This document shows positions 1 through 7,146 of a stretch of DNA of 34,924 nt, in pieces (within the stretch, counting starts at the first letter, position 1; each line of letters begins with the position of its first letter). Made by a program: the position numbers and the translations under genes. Source of the stretch: Acidobacteriaceae bacterium (lineage in GTDB: Bacteria > Acidobacteriota > Terriglobia > Terriglobales > Acidobacteriaceae); the NCBI GenBank assembly GCA_030038435.1, contig JASHOY010000082.1:1-34924 (forward strand), given 5' to 3'. The notes under the pieces are model-generated. The model had not been told where the DNA came from, searched no databases, and worked only from the letters and a program-made list of their open reading frames with translations.

Positions 1-360
1 ACTCAAATGAACAGACTCGTGAGATGAGTCCGCCAGTTCGCGCATAAAGCGGCCTGAAACACGGGTCAGGTGCTCGATAGGTGGGTAGCTGTGAGACAAC
101 TCGAGAAGCTTCAACGATAAGCTGTATTGTCTGAAAGCGGAATCTCGCGTCACATACATGCGGTTCTCGAGCCGGTTCAATAGACGAAACACCGCGCTTG
201 GGGTTTGCCCTACGGCACGCGCAATTTCGCTAAGAGTAAGCGGCGATGCGGCAGCCGCTAATGCTTCAAGAACATCCAAACCGTTGTCCAGTGCGGGTAC
301 CGAGTATTCAGGACCTGCTCGGTGGCGCACGGTGTTGGGACTGTGGGATAGCTTTGTCAT
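1..360 (-). CDS. IclR-family transcriptional regulator (N-terminal part, runs off left edge)
   Basis: Reading the minus strand from the ATG at 360 gives 120 codons open to the window edge. The product starts MTKLSHSPNTVRHRAG. Residues about 22-80 look like an IclR winged helix: a 'PALDNGLDVLEALA' helix, then 'LTLSEIARAVGQTPSAVFRLLNRL' as the recognition helix-turn-helix, then 'YVTRDSAFRQYSLSLKLLELS' as the wing and linker. The effector-binding GAF-like half lies outside the window. A GGAGAGG stretch sits just before the ATG. It begins 16 bases after the RhaT-like gene and is probably the last gene seen of the six-gene operon that starts at 6049, so it is a plausible local regulator. The fold is confident; ligand and target are unknown. 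Confidence 0.85.
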   Translation of the reverse strand, partial: MTKLSHSPNTVRHRAGPEYSVPALDNGLDVLEALAAAASPLTLSEIARAVGQTPSAVFRLLNRLENRMYVTRDSAFRQYSLSLKLLELSHSYPPIEHLTRVSGRFMRELADSSHESVHLS

Positions 361-376
361 CCTCTCCGTCGCGTTT

Positions 377-1393
377 TTATCCTTTCTGTGCTGTTCCAGT
401 AATGATGAGGGCAGCAAAGATTATCAGGCTGCCTATGCCAAGAAAGACCTTCGAGCGAGCCTGCGCACCCTTCCATTCTCCCGTAGCGAAGCCGGAGGCA
501 TTGCTGCTAAGGATCATTGCGCCAATGAAAAGGGTCCATCCGGTCACTGTTCCGACTCTTTGCTCACCCAGGCTATAAAGCATGAGCCCCCCGTACCATA
601 AAGCTCCCATGAAAATGCCGAGCGCCCAATGGTTTGCAACGGACTCGGCAAAGTACAATGCTCCGCTTCGGTTGCGTCGCAGTTTATATGCGCAATATGC
701 CACATTTGCCACCGCACCGCTGGCGGTTAGAAGCGCCAGAACAATATTCGATGCCCACACTGGACTTGCGCCCGCCTGCTGAGCCGCGTCGGCAAGAGGC
801 TGAGTGAAAGCGATGCCATCACTCAGCAGAGAAGAGAATAGCCCCGCAATAATGGCAACAATGAGACCGCTGAGGAACCGGCGATGTATTCGACCTCCGG
901 TGGAGTTTACAACCATATCGCGATCACGTATAGATCCGGCCGCCGAAACTAGCACGATTCCGACGAGCATAACAGCCGTACTCGCGAGGTAGAGAATGCC
1001 CTGTGTGCTGGAAATCGTTTCTCGTGACTGAAAAACGAACGGGATAAGTGATCCAAATAGGGAGCTCAGGCCGAGAATGATTGCAAATGCAAGACCGATA
1101 CCCAGGAGCCTGAAGGCAATGCCGACGAGGGTTGCACCAATGCCCCATCCTAGACCGCAAAGGATGATAATTGCAAGCGGAGTAGCAGGGCTGGACCGAT
1201 AAATCTGCAGCCAATGCGGGATAGTGAGCGACGTAAGTATCCATGGCAGAGCGACAAATCCGCTAACCGCGAATACCAGCCAGATATTTTCGTGCTGCCA
1301 CTTGCGCGCATACTTCATCGGCAACGCAAATGCGCCTTGCATCGCGCCACCAATCACGGCGAGCGTTGCGCCAATCCACACCTCTCCATTCAC
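377..1393 (-). CDS. RhaT-family sugar/proton symporter-like permease
   Basis: 338 residues and about ten hydrophobic helices, starting MNGEVWIGATLAVIGGAMQGAFALPMKY. It resembles the L-rhamnose-H+ symporter family (drug/metabolite transporter superfamily): the N-terminal 'GGAMQGAFALPMKYARKWQHEN' segment, and glycine-rich helices such as 'GLGWGIGATLVGIAFRLLGIGLAFAI'. The product should sit in the inner membrane and import a sugar or related polar compound. The start is a GTG (minus-strand codon 1391-1393) whose last two bases overlap the TGA stop of the preceding solute-binding-like gene, so translation is probably coupled. It is the only clear membrane transporter in the operon, so it may bring in the substrate that the CoA-transferase and oxidoreductase handle. 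Family confident; rhamnose itself as substrate is not supported, because no rhamnose catabolic genes are nearby. Confidence 0.8.
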   Translation of the reverse strand: MNGEVWIGATLAVIGGAMQGAFALPMKYARKWQHENIWLVFAVSGFVALPWILTSLTIPHWLQIYRSSPATPLAIIILCGLGWGIGATLVGIAFRLLGIGLAFAIILGLSSLFGSLIPFVFQSRETISSTQGILYLASTAVMLVGIVLVSAAGSIRDRDMVVNSTGGRIHRRFLSGLIVAIIAGLFSSLLSDGIAFTQPLADAAQQAGASPVWASNIVLALLTASGAVANVAYCAYKLRRNRSGALYFAESVANHWALGIFMGALWYGGLMLYSLGEQRVGTVTGWTLFIGAMILSSNASGFATGEWKGAQARSKVFLGIGSLIIFAALIITGTAQKG

Positions 1394-2655
1394 GGTCGGG
1401 ACATCCCACTGCTTTCAACTGACTGCGCCGCTTGCTGCGCTCTTGCGGTAATCACGGCTACAGGCTCCTCGGTCTTGATCGCATCGAGCATCATCTGATC
1501 AATCACCGCCGCTAGAGAAGTCCAGTTCCTCAAGCGCGGTAATTCACGGGCATCCTCGTGGAGCGCGTCGAGGTTCTGGTAGTAGGGAATTACGGTGTTC
1601 ACCTCTTGGTCAGACCATGTTGACTTGCGGCAGCCGATGCCTCCCTCCAAAGTCAACAATTTATCCATCTCGGGGCTTGCGCAATGTGCAAGAAAGTGCC
1701 AGGCAATCTCGCGATGCGGGCTGCCCGCGGGGATTCCCAGAATCCAATACGCATTCAGCGAAATACCCCGGCCGTTTTCCGAGGGAATCGGTGCGATTGC
1801 AGTTTTTCCTTTCACTTTAGACCCCTCGATCGTCTCCGACATAGCCGCAAAGCCAAACCAGTTCACCATAAGTGCAACTTCGCCGGCGGCAAACGCCATC
1901 CCGGCTCTCACCGAATCGAACATGGCCGAGTCCGGGTGAATGGCATGAGCATCACGAAAGATAGAACGGTAGTATGCGAGAGAGTCGCGCGCTTCCTTCG
2001 TGTTAATCAGCAATCGTCCGCTCTCGTCAAATAGCTCGCCTCCACGGCTCCATAGCTGGATGCAAAAGTCATACACCGTGTTATGTCCGTCTGGAAATCC
2101 CGCAAAGACCGTTCCATAAAGACCTTTCTCAGCTCTGGTAAAGTATCGAGCTAACGCCTGGAATTGGTCCCAAGTGCGCGGTGCAGTTAGCCGTCCTCCA
2201 TATTCTTGCTGAAAACGCAATTGTTCCGCCGGATCGTCAAAGAGGTCTTTGCGGTAGATCAAGCACTCAGGGCCATCATGATAGGGCATTCCGTAGATCC
2301 CGTCGTCAAAACGCTGAAAGCGCAGCAATGAGTCCGAGAAGCCGTCAGGATAGTCCCAGGGCGGTGAGAACTCAATGTAGGGTGACAGGTCCACCAGGGA
2401 CGATGAAGCATGTGCCTCTGCAAGCCAGTCGGTACTAATCAGTGCAGCATCGAAGCATCCATTCGTGAGTCCCTGTTCTGTGAAGAGCTTTCGATGAAGG
2501 GGCGGCAGATCAAGTGCAATCGGGTCCAATTGAAGTCCGGTCCGCAGTCGCGCCTCAAAGGATTGCCACTGCTTCGAAATCGCAGATTCAAATGGACCAA
2601 ACTTCCGGACAGCGATCCGAAAGAACTGATCTCTGTCATTGCGTGGTTCACTCAT
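1390..2655 (-). CDS. Solute-binding-protein-like protein without signal peptide (family 1 / CUT1 type)
   Basis: 421 residues from ATG 2655, with AAGGAG about 10 bases upstream. The open frame extends further upstream, but that part lies inside the CoA-transferase gene and looks non-native. The sequence follows sugar-binding ABC substrate-binding proteins: 'CFDAALISTDWLAEAHA' near 68, 'DDGIYGMPYHDGPECLIYRKDLFD' at 117-140, 'PRTWDQFQALARYFTRAEKGLYG' at 159-181, and a C-terminal 'AWHFLAHCASPEMDKLLTLEGG'. The N-terminus (MSEPRNDRDQFFRIAVRKFGPFES) has no hydrophobic export segment or lipobox, and no ABC permease or ATPase gene is present. It overlaps the CoA-transferase by 8 bases and the RhaT-like gene by 4. 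It may be a cytoplasmic ligand-binding protein for the pathway. Fold confident, role unknown. Confidence 0.8.
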   Translation of the reverse strand: MSEPRNDRDQFFRIAVRKFGPFESAISKQWQSFEARLRTGLQLDPIALDLPPLHRKLFTEQGLTNGCFDAALISTDWLAEAHASSSLVDLSPYIEFSPPWDYPDGFSDSLLRFQRFDDGIYGMPYHDGPECLIYRKDLFDDPAEQLRFQQEYGGRLTAPRTWDQFQALARYFTRAEKGLYGTVFAGFPDGHNTVYDFCIQLWSRGGELFDESGRLLINTKEARDSLAYYRSIFRDAHAIHPDSAMFDSVRAGMAFAAGEVALMVNWFGFAAMSETIEGSKVKGKTAIAPIPSENGRGISLNAYWILGIPAGSPHREIAWHFLAHCASPEMDKLLTLEGGIGCRKSTWSDQEVNTVIPYYQNLDALHEDARELPRLRNWTSLAAVIDQMMLDAIKTEEPVAVITARAQQAAQSVESSGMSRP

Positions 2656-3829
2656 CCGGCTGTTTCTCCTTGACTGCGCCTGATGCCTGCAGTGAGAATT
2701 CTTCAATAATCTCCGCGCCATGTTGGCCAACCGCCGGGGCGCCGGTAGAAGATTTGTACACTTCGCCATCGATGCGGATTGGACAGCGAGTGGTTTTGAT
2801 TACAGTGCCATTGGGGCTTCGAATCTCCTGCTGCATGTCCAGAATCTGAAATCCTTCGTGAGCCAGCAGGGTTGGCCAGTTAAACACATCCGAACACCAG
2901 ATATCCGCAGGTTCCAGCACGGCAAGCCAATATTTGGTGTTCTGTGTGCGCAAATGTACGGCCAGAATGCGTTTGATCGTGTCGCGCTCTTCAAACCATG
3001 TTTTCGAGTCCTGGTAGCGCAACAACTCGTCGCATCCTAGCAACTCGCCGAGCCGCGGAACGGATCCCATCGCGAGGGAAATATAACCATCTTTTGTCTC
3101 ATAAATGCCGTAAGGCGCACCGAGATATGCATTGGCATTGTTGACGGTGCTCCTCTTCGGTAATTTTCCGCCGTCGTTGAAAAACGTTGTCAGCAATTCG
3201 AATTGAGCATCGAGAATTGACTCGAGTAGACTTACTTCCACGTAGCCGCCCTGCCCTGTAATACCGCGTCGTACCAGGCAAGCGAGAATTCCCTGAACAA
3301 GATGTGCGCCCGCGAAAAGATCAACCACTGAGAGTCCAAATGGAACAGGTGGCTGATCGGCATCTCCATTCAGCCAGACGAGTCCAGAAAGAGACTGGGC
3401 TAAGAGATCCTGACCAGGCTTGTTACTCCACGGCCCTTTCTTGCCGTATCCTGTTACTTCACCGTAAACAAGGCGCGGGTTCATTCGCCGCACTGATTCG
3501 TAATCAAGACCGAGTCGCTCCATGGCTCCGGGACGGAAATTCTGGATCATAACATCTGATCGTTCGACCAGCTTTTTCACCATCTCGCGGTCACGTTCGT
3601 CCTTAAGATCAGCGGCGAGACTTTGCTTATTTCGATTAATCGAGTGAAACAGCGTGCTGTCACCATCGACTTCGAGGTCAGTAATATAAAGCCGGCGGCA
3701 TAAGTCTCCGCCTTGAGGTCGCTCAATCTTAATCACCCTGGCTCCCAAATCAGATAGACGCAACGCCGCCGATGGTCCCGCCAGGAACTGGCTAAAATCG
3801 AGCACTAACAGTCCTTCAAGCGGCCTCAT
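2648..3829 (-). CDS. CaiB/BaiF family (class III) CoA-transferase
   Basis: 393 residues, the usual length for family III CoA-transferases, which move CoA between organic acids through an aspartyl-CoA thioester. Visible hallmarks are 'LEGLLVLDFSQFLAGPSAALRLSDLGARVIKIERP' at 4-38, 'NRNKQSLAADLK' at 66-77, 'SDVMIQNFRPGAMERLGLDYE' at 91-111, 'LVYGEVTGYGKKGPW' at 120-134, and 'PFGLSVVDLFAGAH' at 163-176. Asp170 in that last stretch aligns with the catalytic Asp169 of formyl-CoA transferase. AGGGAG lies about 7 bases before the ATG, which overlaps the preceding stop as ATGA. It lies between two solute-binding-like genes in one transcription unit, so the operon activates or shuttles an acid as a CoA ester. 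The donor and acceptor acids cannot be read from sequence. Confidence 0.92.
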   Translation of the reverse strand: MRPLEGLLVLDFSQFLAGPSAALRLSDLGARVIKIERPQGGDLCRRLYITDLEVDGDSTLFHSINRNKQSLAADLKDERDREMVKKLVERSDVMIQNFRPGAMERLGLDYESVRRMNPRLVYGEVTGYGKKGPWSNKPGQDLLAQSLSGLVWLNGDADQPPVPFGLSVVDLFAGAHLVQGILACLVRRGITGQGGYVEVSLLESILDAQFELLTTFFNDGGKLPKRSTVNNANAYLGAPYGIYETKDGYISLAMGSVPRLGELLGCDELLRYQDSKTWFEERDTIKRILAVHLRTQNTKYWLAVLEPADIWCSDVFNWPTLLAHEGFQILDMQQEIRSPNGTVIKTTRCPIRIDGEVYKSSTGAPAVGQHGAEIIEEFSLQASGAVKEKQPDE

Positions 3830-4989
3830 TCATATCTCCCTGTGCTGTATTGTTCGCTCATGATATGAGTCATTTGATTTAAAAGCGAAGCAATAACTCT
3901 GGCATCTCCGTCGCGCCAGACAAAATCGTGAACCAGTGTCGCGGCTTGGTTCTGAAAATGGTGATACCCGTTCCAACGAGGCCTCATCCAGGCTTCATCC
4001 AGTGTTTGTAACGTCTTTCGAAAAAAGCCGTGACACCTTCGGTTTACTTCTTCGTCGTTCCAAGCTGCTCGATAACCGGGTTGCCCTCCCGACTCAAAAT
4101 ATAGCCGGCTCTGGCATCCGGCTCCCGCTGTGAACCGGCAGTAACTTGCCGCTTCTTCGATGAATTTGCATCGCGAAGATATGGCCAGACCCGCACCGCC
4201 CAGAGTGGTCCGGCACCGGGAAATTCCGTCAACGGAAATGACTCCTCCCACATCAATCCAATGCTTTGCGTATCCCTCACGCGAATAGTTGGAATATCCA
4301 TATGCAAATGGGCAGTAGGCTTCCTTATCCTCATTTGCCAGCCGCTCCCAAACCATAATCGGGTTGAATGTGGAAAACTCTTGAGATACCGCGTGTGTCA
4401 ACTCGCGCAACTCGATCAGAGCCTGGACAGTCCCATCAAGGGAGGCAAATGTATCCGGCTCGCGAAAAGGCTCTTCACCCAGGCCAAGGCATACCATATA
4501 TAAGTGCATCAACGTGTCAATGGGGGTACCTGAAATAGCTACCAGTCCGCGCTTGGCAAGCGCCAGCAAATCAACCCAGGTTGATGGAACGATGCTCCCC
4601 GCTTTCTCGAGCAGGTCGGGGCGCCATCCGCTGATCGGCGCGGCTGTGTCGATTGCCAGCGCATATTGGCTGCCGGAGAAGATATAACTCGCGTTCGAGG
4701 GTCCAACGGAATTTGTCGCCTGGTCGTCCAGGAAGCGCTGCGACAAATGCTGCTCCAACGGCAGCAACAAATGCTGGGCGGTCGCCGCGCCAATGAAGGG
4801 ATGATCGATCACCAGAAGATCGAAGCGTTCGGCCATCTCATCGAGCGCCAGATCTCCAAACTGTTTCAGTGAGCGCTTCTCCCAGCGAATCGCAACATCC
4901 GGATACATTTCTGAAAATCGCTGCGCGGTTGCAACCATTGGGAGAAAACCACGTGTGTGATTCCACGTAATACCCCGCAGTTCAGGCAT
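3826..4989 (-). CDS. Solute-binding-protein-like protein without signal peptide (second paralogue)
   Basis: 387 residues from ATG 4989. The start overlaps the stop of the oxidoreductase by 8 bases, and the longer open frame upstream lies inside that gene. It begins MPELRGITWNHTRGFLPMVA with no export signal. Bilobal substrate-binding features are 'TAQRFSEMYPDVAIRWEKRSLKQF' at 21-44, 'RFDLLVIDHPFIGAA' at 55-69, 'YIFSGSQYALAIDTAAPISGWRPDLLEKAG' at 102-131, and 'PSTWVDLLALAKRGLVAI' at 135-152. To my knowledge such 'RGITWNHTRG' proteins occur next to CoA-transferases and acyl-CoA enzymes in other bacteria, but no function is established. It is very different in sequence from the other solute-binding-like protein here, so this is not a recent duplication. 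Likely cytoplasmic; function unknown. Confidence 0.8.
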   Translation of the reverse strand: MPELRGITWNHTRGFLPMVATAQRFSEMYPDVAIRWEKRSLKQFGDLALDEMAERFDLLVIDHPFIGAATAQHLLLPLEQHLSQRFLDDQATNSVGPSNASYIFSGSQYALAIDTAAPISGWRPDLLEKAGSIVPSTWVDLLALAKRGLVAISGTPIDTLMHLYMVCLGLGEEPFREPDTFASLDGTVQALIELRELTHAVSQEFSTFNPIMVWERLANEDKEAYCPFAYGYSNYSREGYAKHWIDVGGVISVDGISRCRTTLGGAGLAISSRCKFIEEAASYCRFTAGAGCQSRLYFESGGQPGYRAAWNDEEVNRRCHGFFRKTLQTLDEAWMRPRWNGYHHFQNQAATLVHDFVWRDGDARVIASLLNQMTHIMSEQYSTGRYE

Positions 4990-6049
4990 AGGAGACCGCA
5001 GTCCCTTCTGAAGCGCTGGACTCATACGCGGCCTCAACAACAGCCATAGTTCTGTATGCGTCTTCCACCGCGGTAGGCAGAGTTTTGATGTCCCCATCGA
5101 GAAAGCACATCAAATCGCTCATCGGTCCAATAAATGCGTCCGGGTACCAGGTTCCCTCAATTTGAATCGCAGTCCACTCTGGTTTCTTCCCAGGGGAAAG
5201 AATGCAGTACTCGAATTGGTCCGGAACGCCCTCGGGGTAATCCATCAGGAGTCCCAAACGCGCCTTTATCGCGCCTTCCGTGCCTTCCCATTTCACATAG
5301 GATTCCTGATGGTGGAGCCCGAATTCGTGCCCATGGTTTGCGGTGACATTTGCGCGTACCATATCGCCATAATTGAGAATTAGATTCGAACGGGTTGACG
5401 CCAACTTGTGCATCTTTGGGTGCTTCATGGTTTTGGCATAAACACTCCTCGGATCGCCGAGAAAAGAACGAATCAGATCGACGTAATGCACCGAATGGTA
5501 GAGAATTTCAACGCGAGGGGTAGATTCAAGAAATGCCCAGAGATGCCATGGAGTGAATACTGTGACGCGAACCTCCATATCGTGCAGTTGGCCGATTTTA
5601 CCTTCTGCGATTATTTTCCTGGCAACTCGTATCGCGGGAGCATAGCGCAACTGGAAATTGACCGCTGCCGTCATCCTTCTCGCATGGCACAGGTCGCGGA
5701 TTGTGCGCGCCTCGGTCAGATTCTCTCCTAAGGGCTTCTGCAGCAGTACCCCACGTTCATTGGGGAGATGTTGCAATATCTCGAGATAGGCACTTGCAGG
5801 TGTCGCGATATCAAATACCGCTTCGGGTGTTGCCTTCGACACGGCCTCATCGATGCTCCTGGGAGTACAGGGAATACCAAAAGTCTCAGCGGTAGCTTTT
5901 GCGCGCGAGAGGTCCTTGTCAAAGACGGACGCAATTTCGAACCCTGCCTTGCGATATGCAGGCAAATGGGCATCGCGGACAATTCCGCCGGCGCCAATCA
6001 TCACGATAGGGCGCCGTGTTCGGGGCGCATCCGCGCACAGCAGGCTCAT
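4982..6049 (-). CDS. Gfo/Idh/MocA family NAD(P)-dependent oxidoreductase
   Basis: 355 residues from ATG 6049. A Rossmann start 'IVMIGAGGIVRDAHLPAYRKAGFEIASVFD' covers 15-44. The family's EKP motif appears as QKP at 104-106 in 'GVLLQKPLGENLTEA', keeping the catalytic lysine, and 'VEILYHSVHYVDLIRSFLG' carries the usual substrate-domain histidines. Members oxidise or reduce sugars, inositols or related polyols with NAD(P). A longer frame to 6106 would start with TTG and lacks a good ribosome site, whereas AAAGGA lies 11 bases before ATG 6049. First gene of the six-gene minus operon, divergent from the MaoC-like gene. Substrate unknown; the context suggests a sugar-derived acid later handled as a CoA ester. 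Confidence 0.85.
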   Translation of the reverse strand: MSLLCADAPRTRRPIVMIGAGGIVRDAHLPAYRKAGFEIASVFDKDLSRAKATAETFGIPCTPRSIDEAVSKATPEAVFDIATPASAYLEILQHLPNERGVLLQKPLGENLTEARTIRDLCHARRMTAAVNFQLRYAPAIRVARKIIAEGKIGQLHDMEVRVTVFTPWHLWAFLESTPRVEILYHSVHYVDLIRSFLGDPRSVYAKTMKHPKMHKLASTRSNLILNYGDMVRANVTANHGHEFGLHHQESYVKWEGTEGAIKARLGLLMDYPEGVPDQFEYCILSPGKKPEWTAIQIEGTWYPDAFIGPMSDLMCFLDGDIKTLPTAVEDAYRTMAVVEAAYESSASEGTAVSYA

Positions 6050-6060
6050 CCTGTGATAAT

Positions 6061-6077
6061 TCCTTTCAGAAAAAGGA
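6061..6077 (-). promoter_or_regulatory. Hairpin enclosing the ribosome-binding site of the operon's first gene
   Basis: TCCTTT (6061-6066) and AAAGGA (6072-6077) form a perfect 6-bp inverted repeat with a 5-base loop. In the minus-strand RNA the downstream arm reads AAAGGA, which is also the best Shine-Dalgarno sequence for ATG 6049. Folding would mask it. The stretch just upstream is AT-rich and may hold a -10 box, but no convincing -35 was found. The repeat is seen directly; regulation is inferred and the stem is A/U-rich, hence weak. Confidence 0.4.
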
Positions 6078-6187
6078 TTTTTGCATAAAATATGAAGAAT
6101 GCGCAAGATGCTTGGTCTGCAGCTTCTGACACAGAGAAAGCAACGGACGTATCAGATGTGTCGGCAGTCCAGGGTCCGGAGGAATGA

Positions 6188-6718
6188 GTGAATCACCCCA
6201 AAAACCCCAACCCCGATCCAGCTTTACATCGCCAAATACCTGTCTGGAATGCGGAAAACTGGTTTTATGAAGATTTCGAAATCGGGCGCCGCATCCGCTC
6301 GATCCGGCGCACCATTTCCGAAGGCGAATCGATGCAGTTCAACGCTCTCGTTCTTGACATGCACCCTTATGTAGCTGACGAAATCTTTGCCGCGGAGGAA
6401 GGGGTTTTTGGCCGGCGAGTTGTCGCCGGCGCGATGGTCTTCAGCATGGGTTTGGGACTGGTAGCCACTAACTGCGTAAATTCCTTCAGCTATGGCTATG
6501 ACCGACTCCGCTTTATTCGGCCAGTTTTCATTGGCGACACAATATATACAATTCGAACTAACCTTGATAAGCAACCCAAGTATCCAACTATGGGGCTGGT
6601 CAGAGCGTCTTATGAGGTCTTCAAAAACGATGCAGAGCTGGTTCTCTACTGCGAACACCTACTCACAGTGAGATACCGCGATTCGGCAGCGCCTGTCTTG
6701 GGAAAACCGCAAGTGTAG
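6188..6718 (+). CDS. MaoC-like (hotdog fold) dehydratase/hydratase
   Basis: 176 residues from a GTG start, with GGAGGA at 6178-6183. A nearby ATG at 6184 is out of frame. The N-terminal '[23 protein letters not shown]' (25-47) and '[19 protein letters not shown]' (73-91) are typical of MaoC-type (R)-enoyl-CoA hydratases, as are '[21 protein letters not shown]' (104-124) and the final strand '[14 protein letters not shown]' (151-164). The hydratase-2 loop, normally D-x-N-P-x-H-x-D, reads DMHPYVAD at 57-64. The Asp is kept, but Val62 occupies the catalytic His position and a His sits at the Asn position. It diverges from the CoA-transferase operon across a 138-base gap, so it probably serves the same CoA-ester pathway. 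Fold confident, activity uncertain. Confidence 0.82.
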   Translation: MNHPKNPNPDPALHRQIPVWNAENWFYEDFEIGRRIRSIRRTISEGESMQFNALVLDMHPYVADEIFAAEEGVFGRRVVAGAMVFSMGLGLVATNCVNSFSYGYDRLRFIRPVFIGDTIYTIRTNLDKQPKYPTMGLVRASYEVFKNDAELVLYCEHLLTVRYRDSAAPVLGKPQV

Positions 6719-7146
6719 CGAATGTGACCGGCGCCTTTCTCGAACCGGTACGCCTCCAAAGAAGCCTTGCTTCTATCTGGAAGGGGCAGCGTTCGAAGCG
6801 AGCGATCCATTGGCCTCGCAGCGGCCGCCTTTTTAATCTTCAGCAGACTGCTCGTGCGTGCAGTCCGCCCTCGGCTTTATTTCACCTGATCCGTCCATTC
6901 TCCCTTCGGCCCGCGCCGCCGGAAAGCAATTTCGGCGTCGATCGGTGGGCGGCTGCGGCACTGAGGTCGATCGCGCAGCGCGAGAAAAGGCGTCACCTTT
7001 GCGGAAGGCTTCCATCTGTGCGGGCACGGTTGCAAAGATCTGTCAACTCCAAAAAACCCGTTGACACCCTCTGACCGGCGCAACTAAACTTTCGTTTGCA
7101 TTTGTCAGGTAAAAAGTAATTTTGTTCGCGCAAATGGGGTATTCAC
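6719..7146. other. 428-base non-coding stretch between MaoC-like and GH38-like genes
   Basis: No credible gene: the open frames here are short, compositionally poor and lack ribosome sites. The 5' half contains a GGCC-flanked weak hairpin (about 6812-6825) containing GCGGCCGC and ending in a run of five T (6830-6834). It could act as a terminator for the MaoC-like gene, but the stem is short. The 3' end carries the promoter listed separately. Confidence 0.5.
7061..7090 (+). promoter_or_regulatory. Putative sigma-70 promoter of the GH38-like gene
   Basis: A perfect TTGACA at 7061-7066 is followed, after 17-18 bases, by CTAAAC/TAAACT at 7084-7090. The expected transcription start is about 50 bases before the ATG at 7147. 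Confidence 0.55.
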
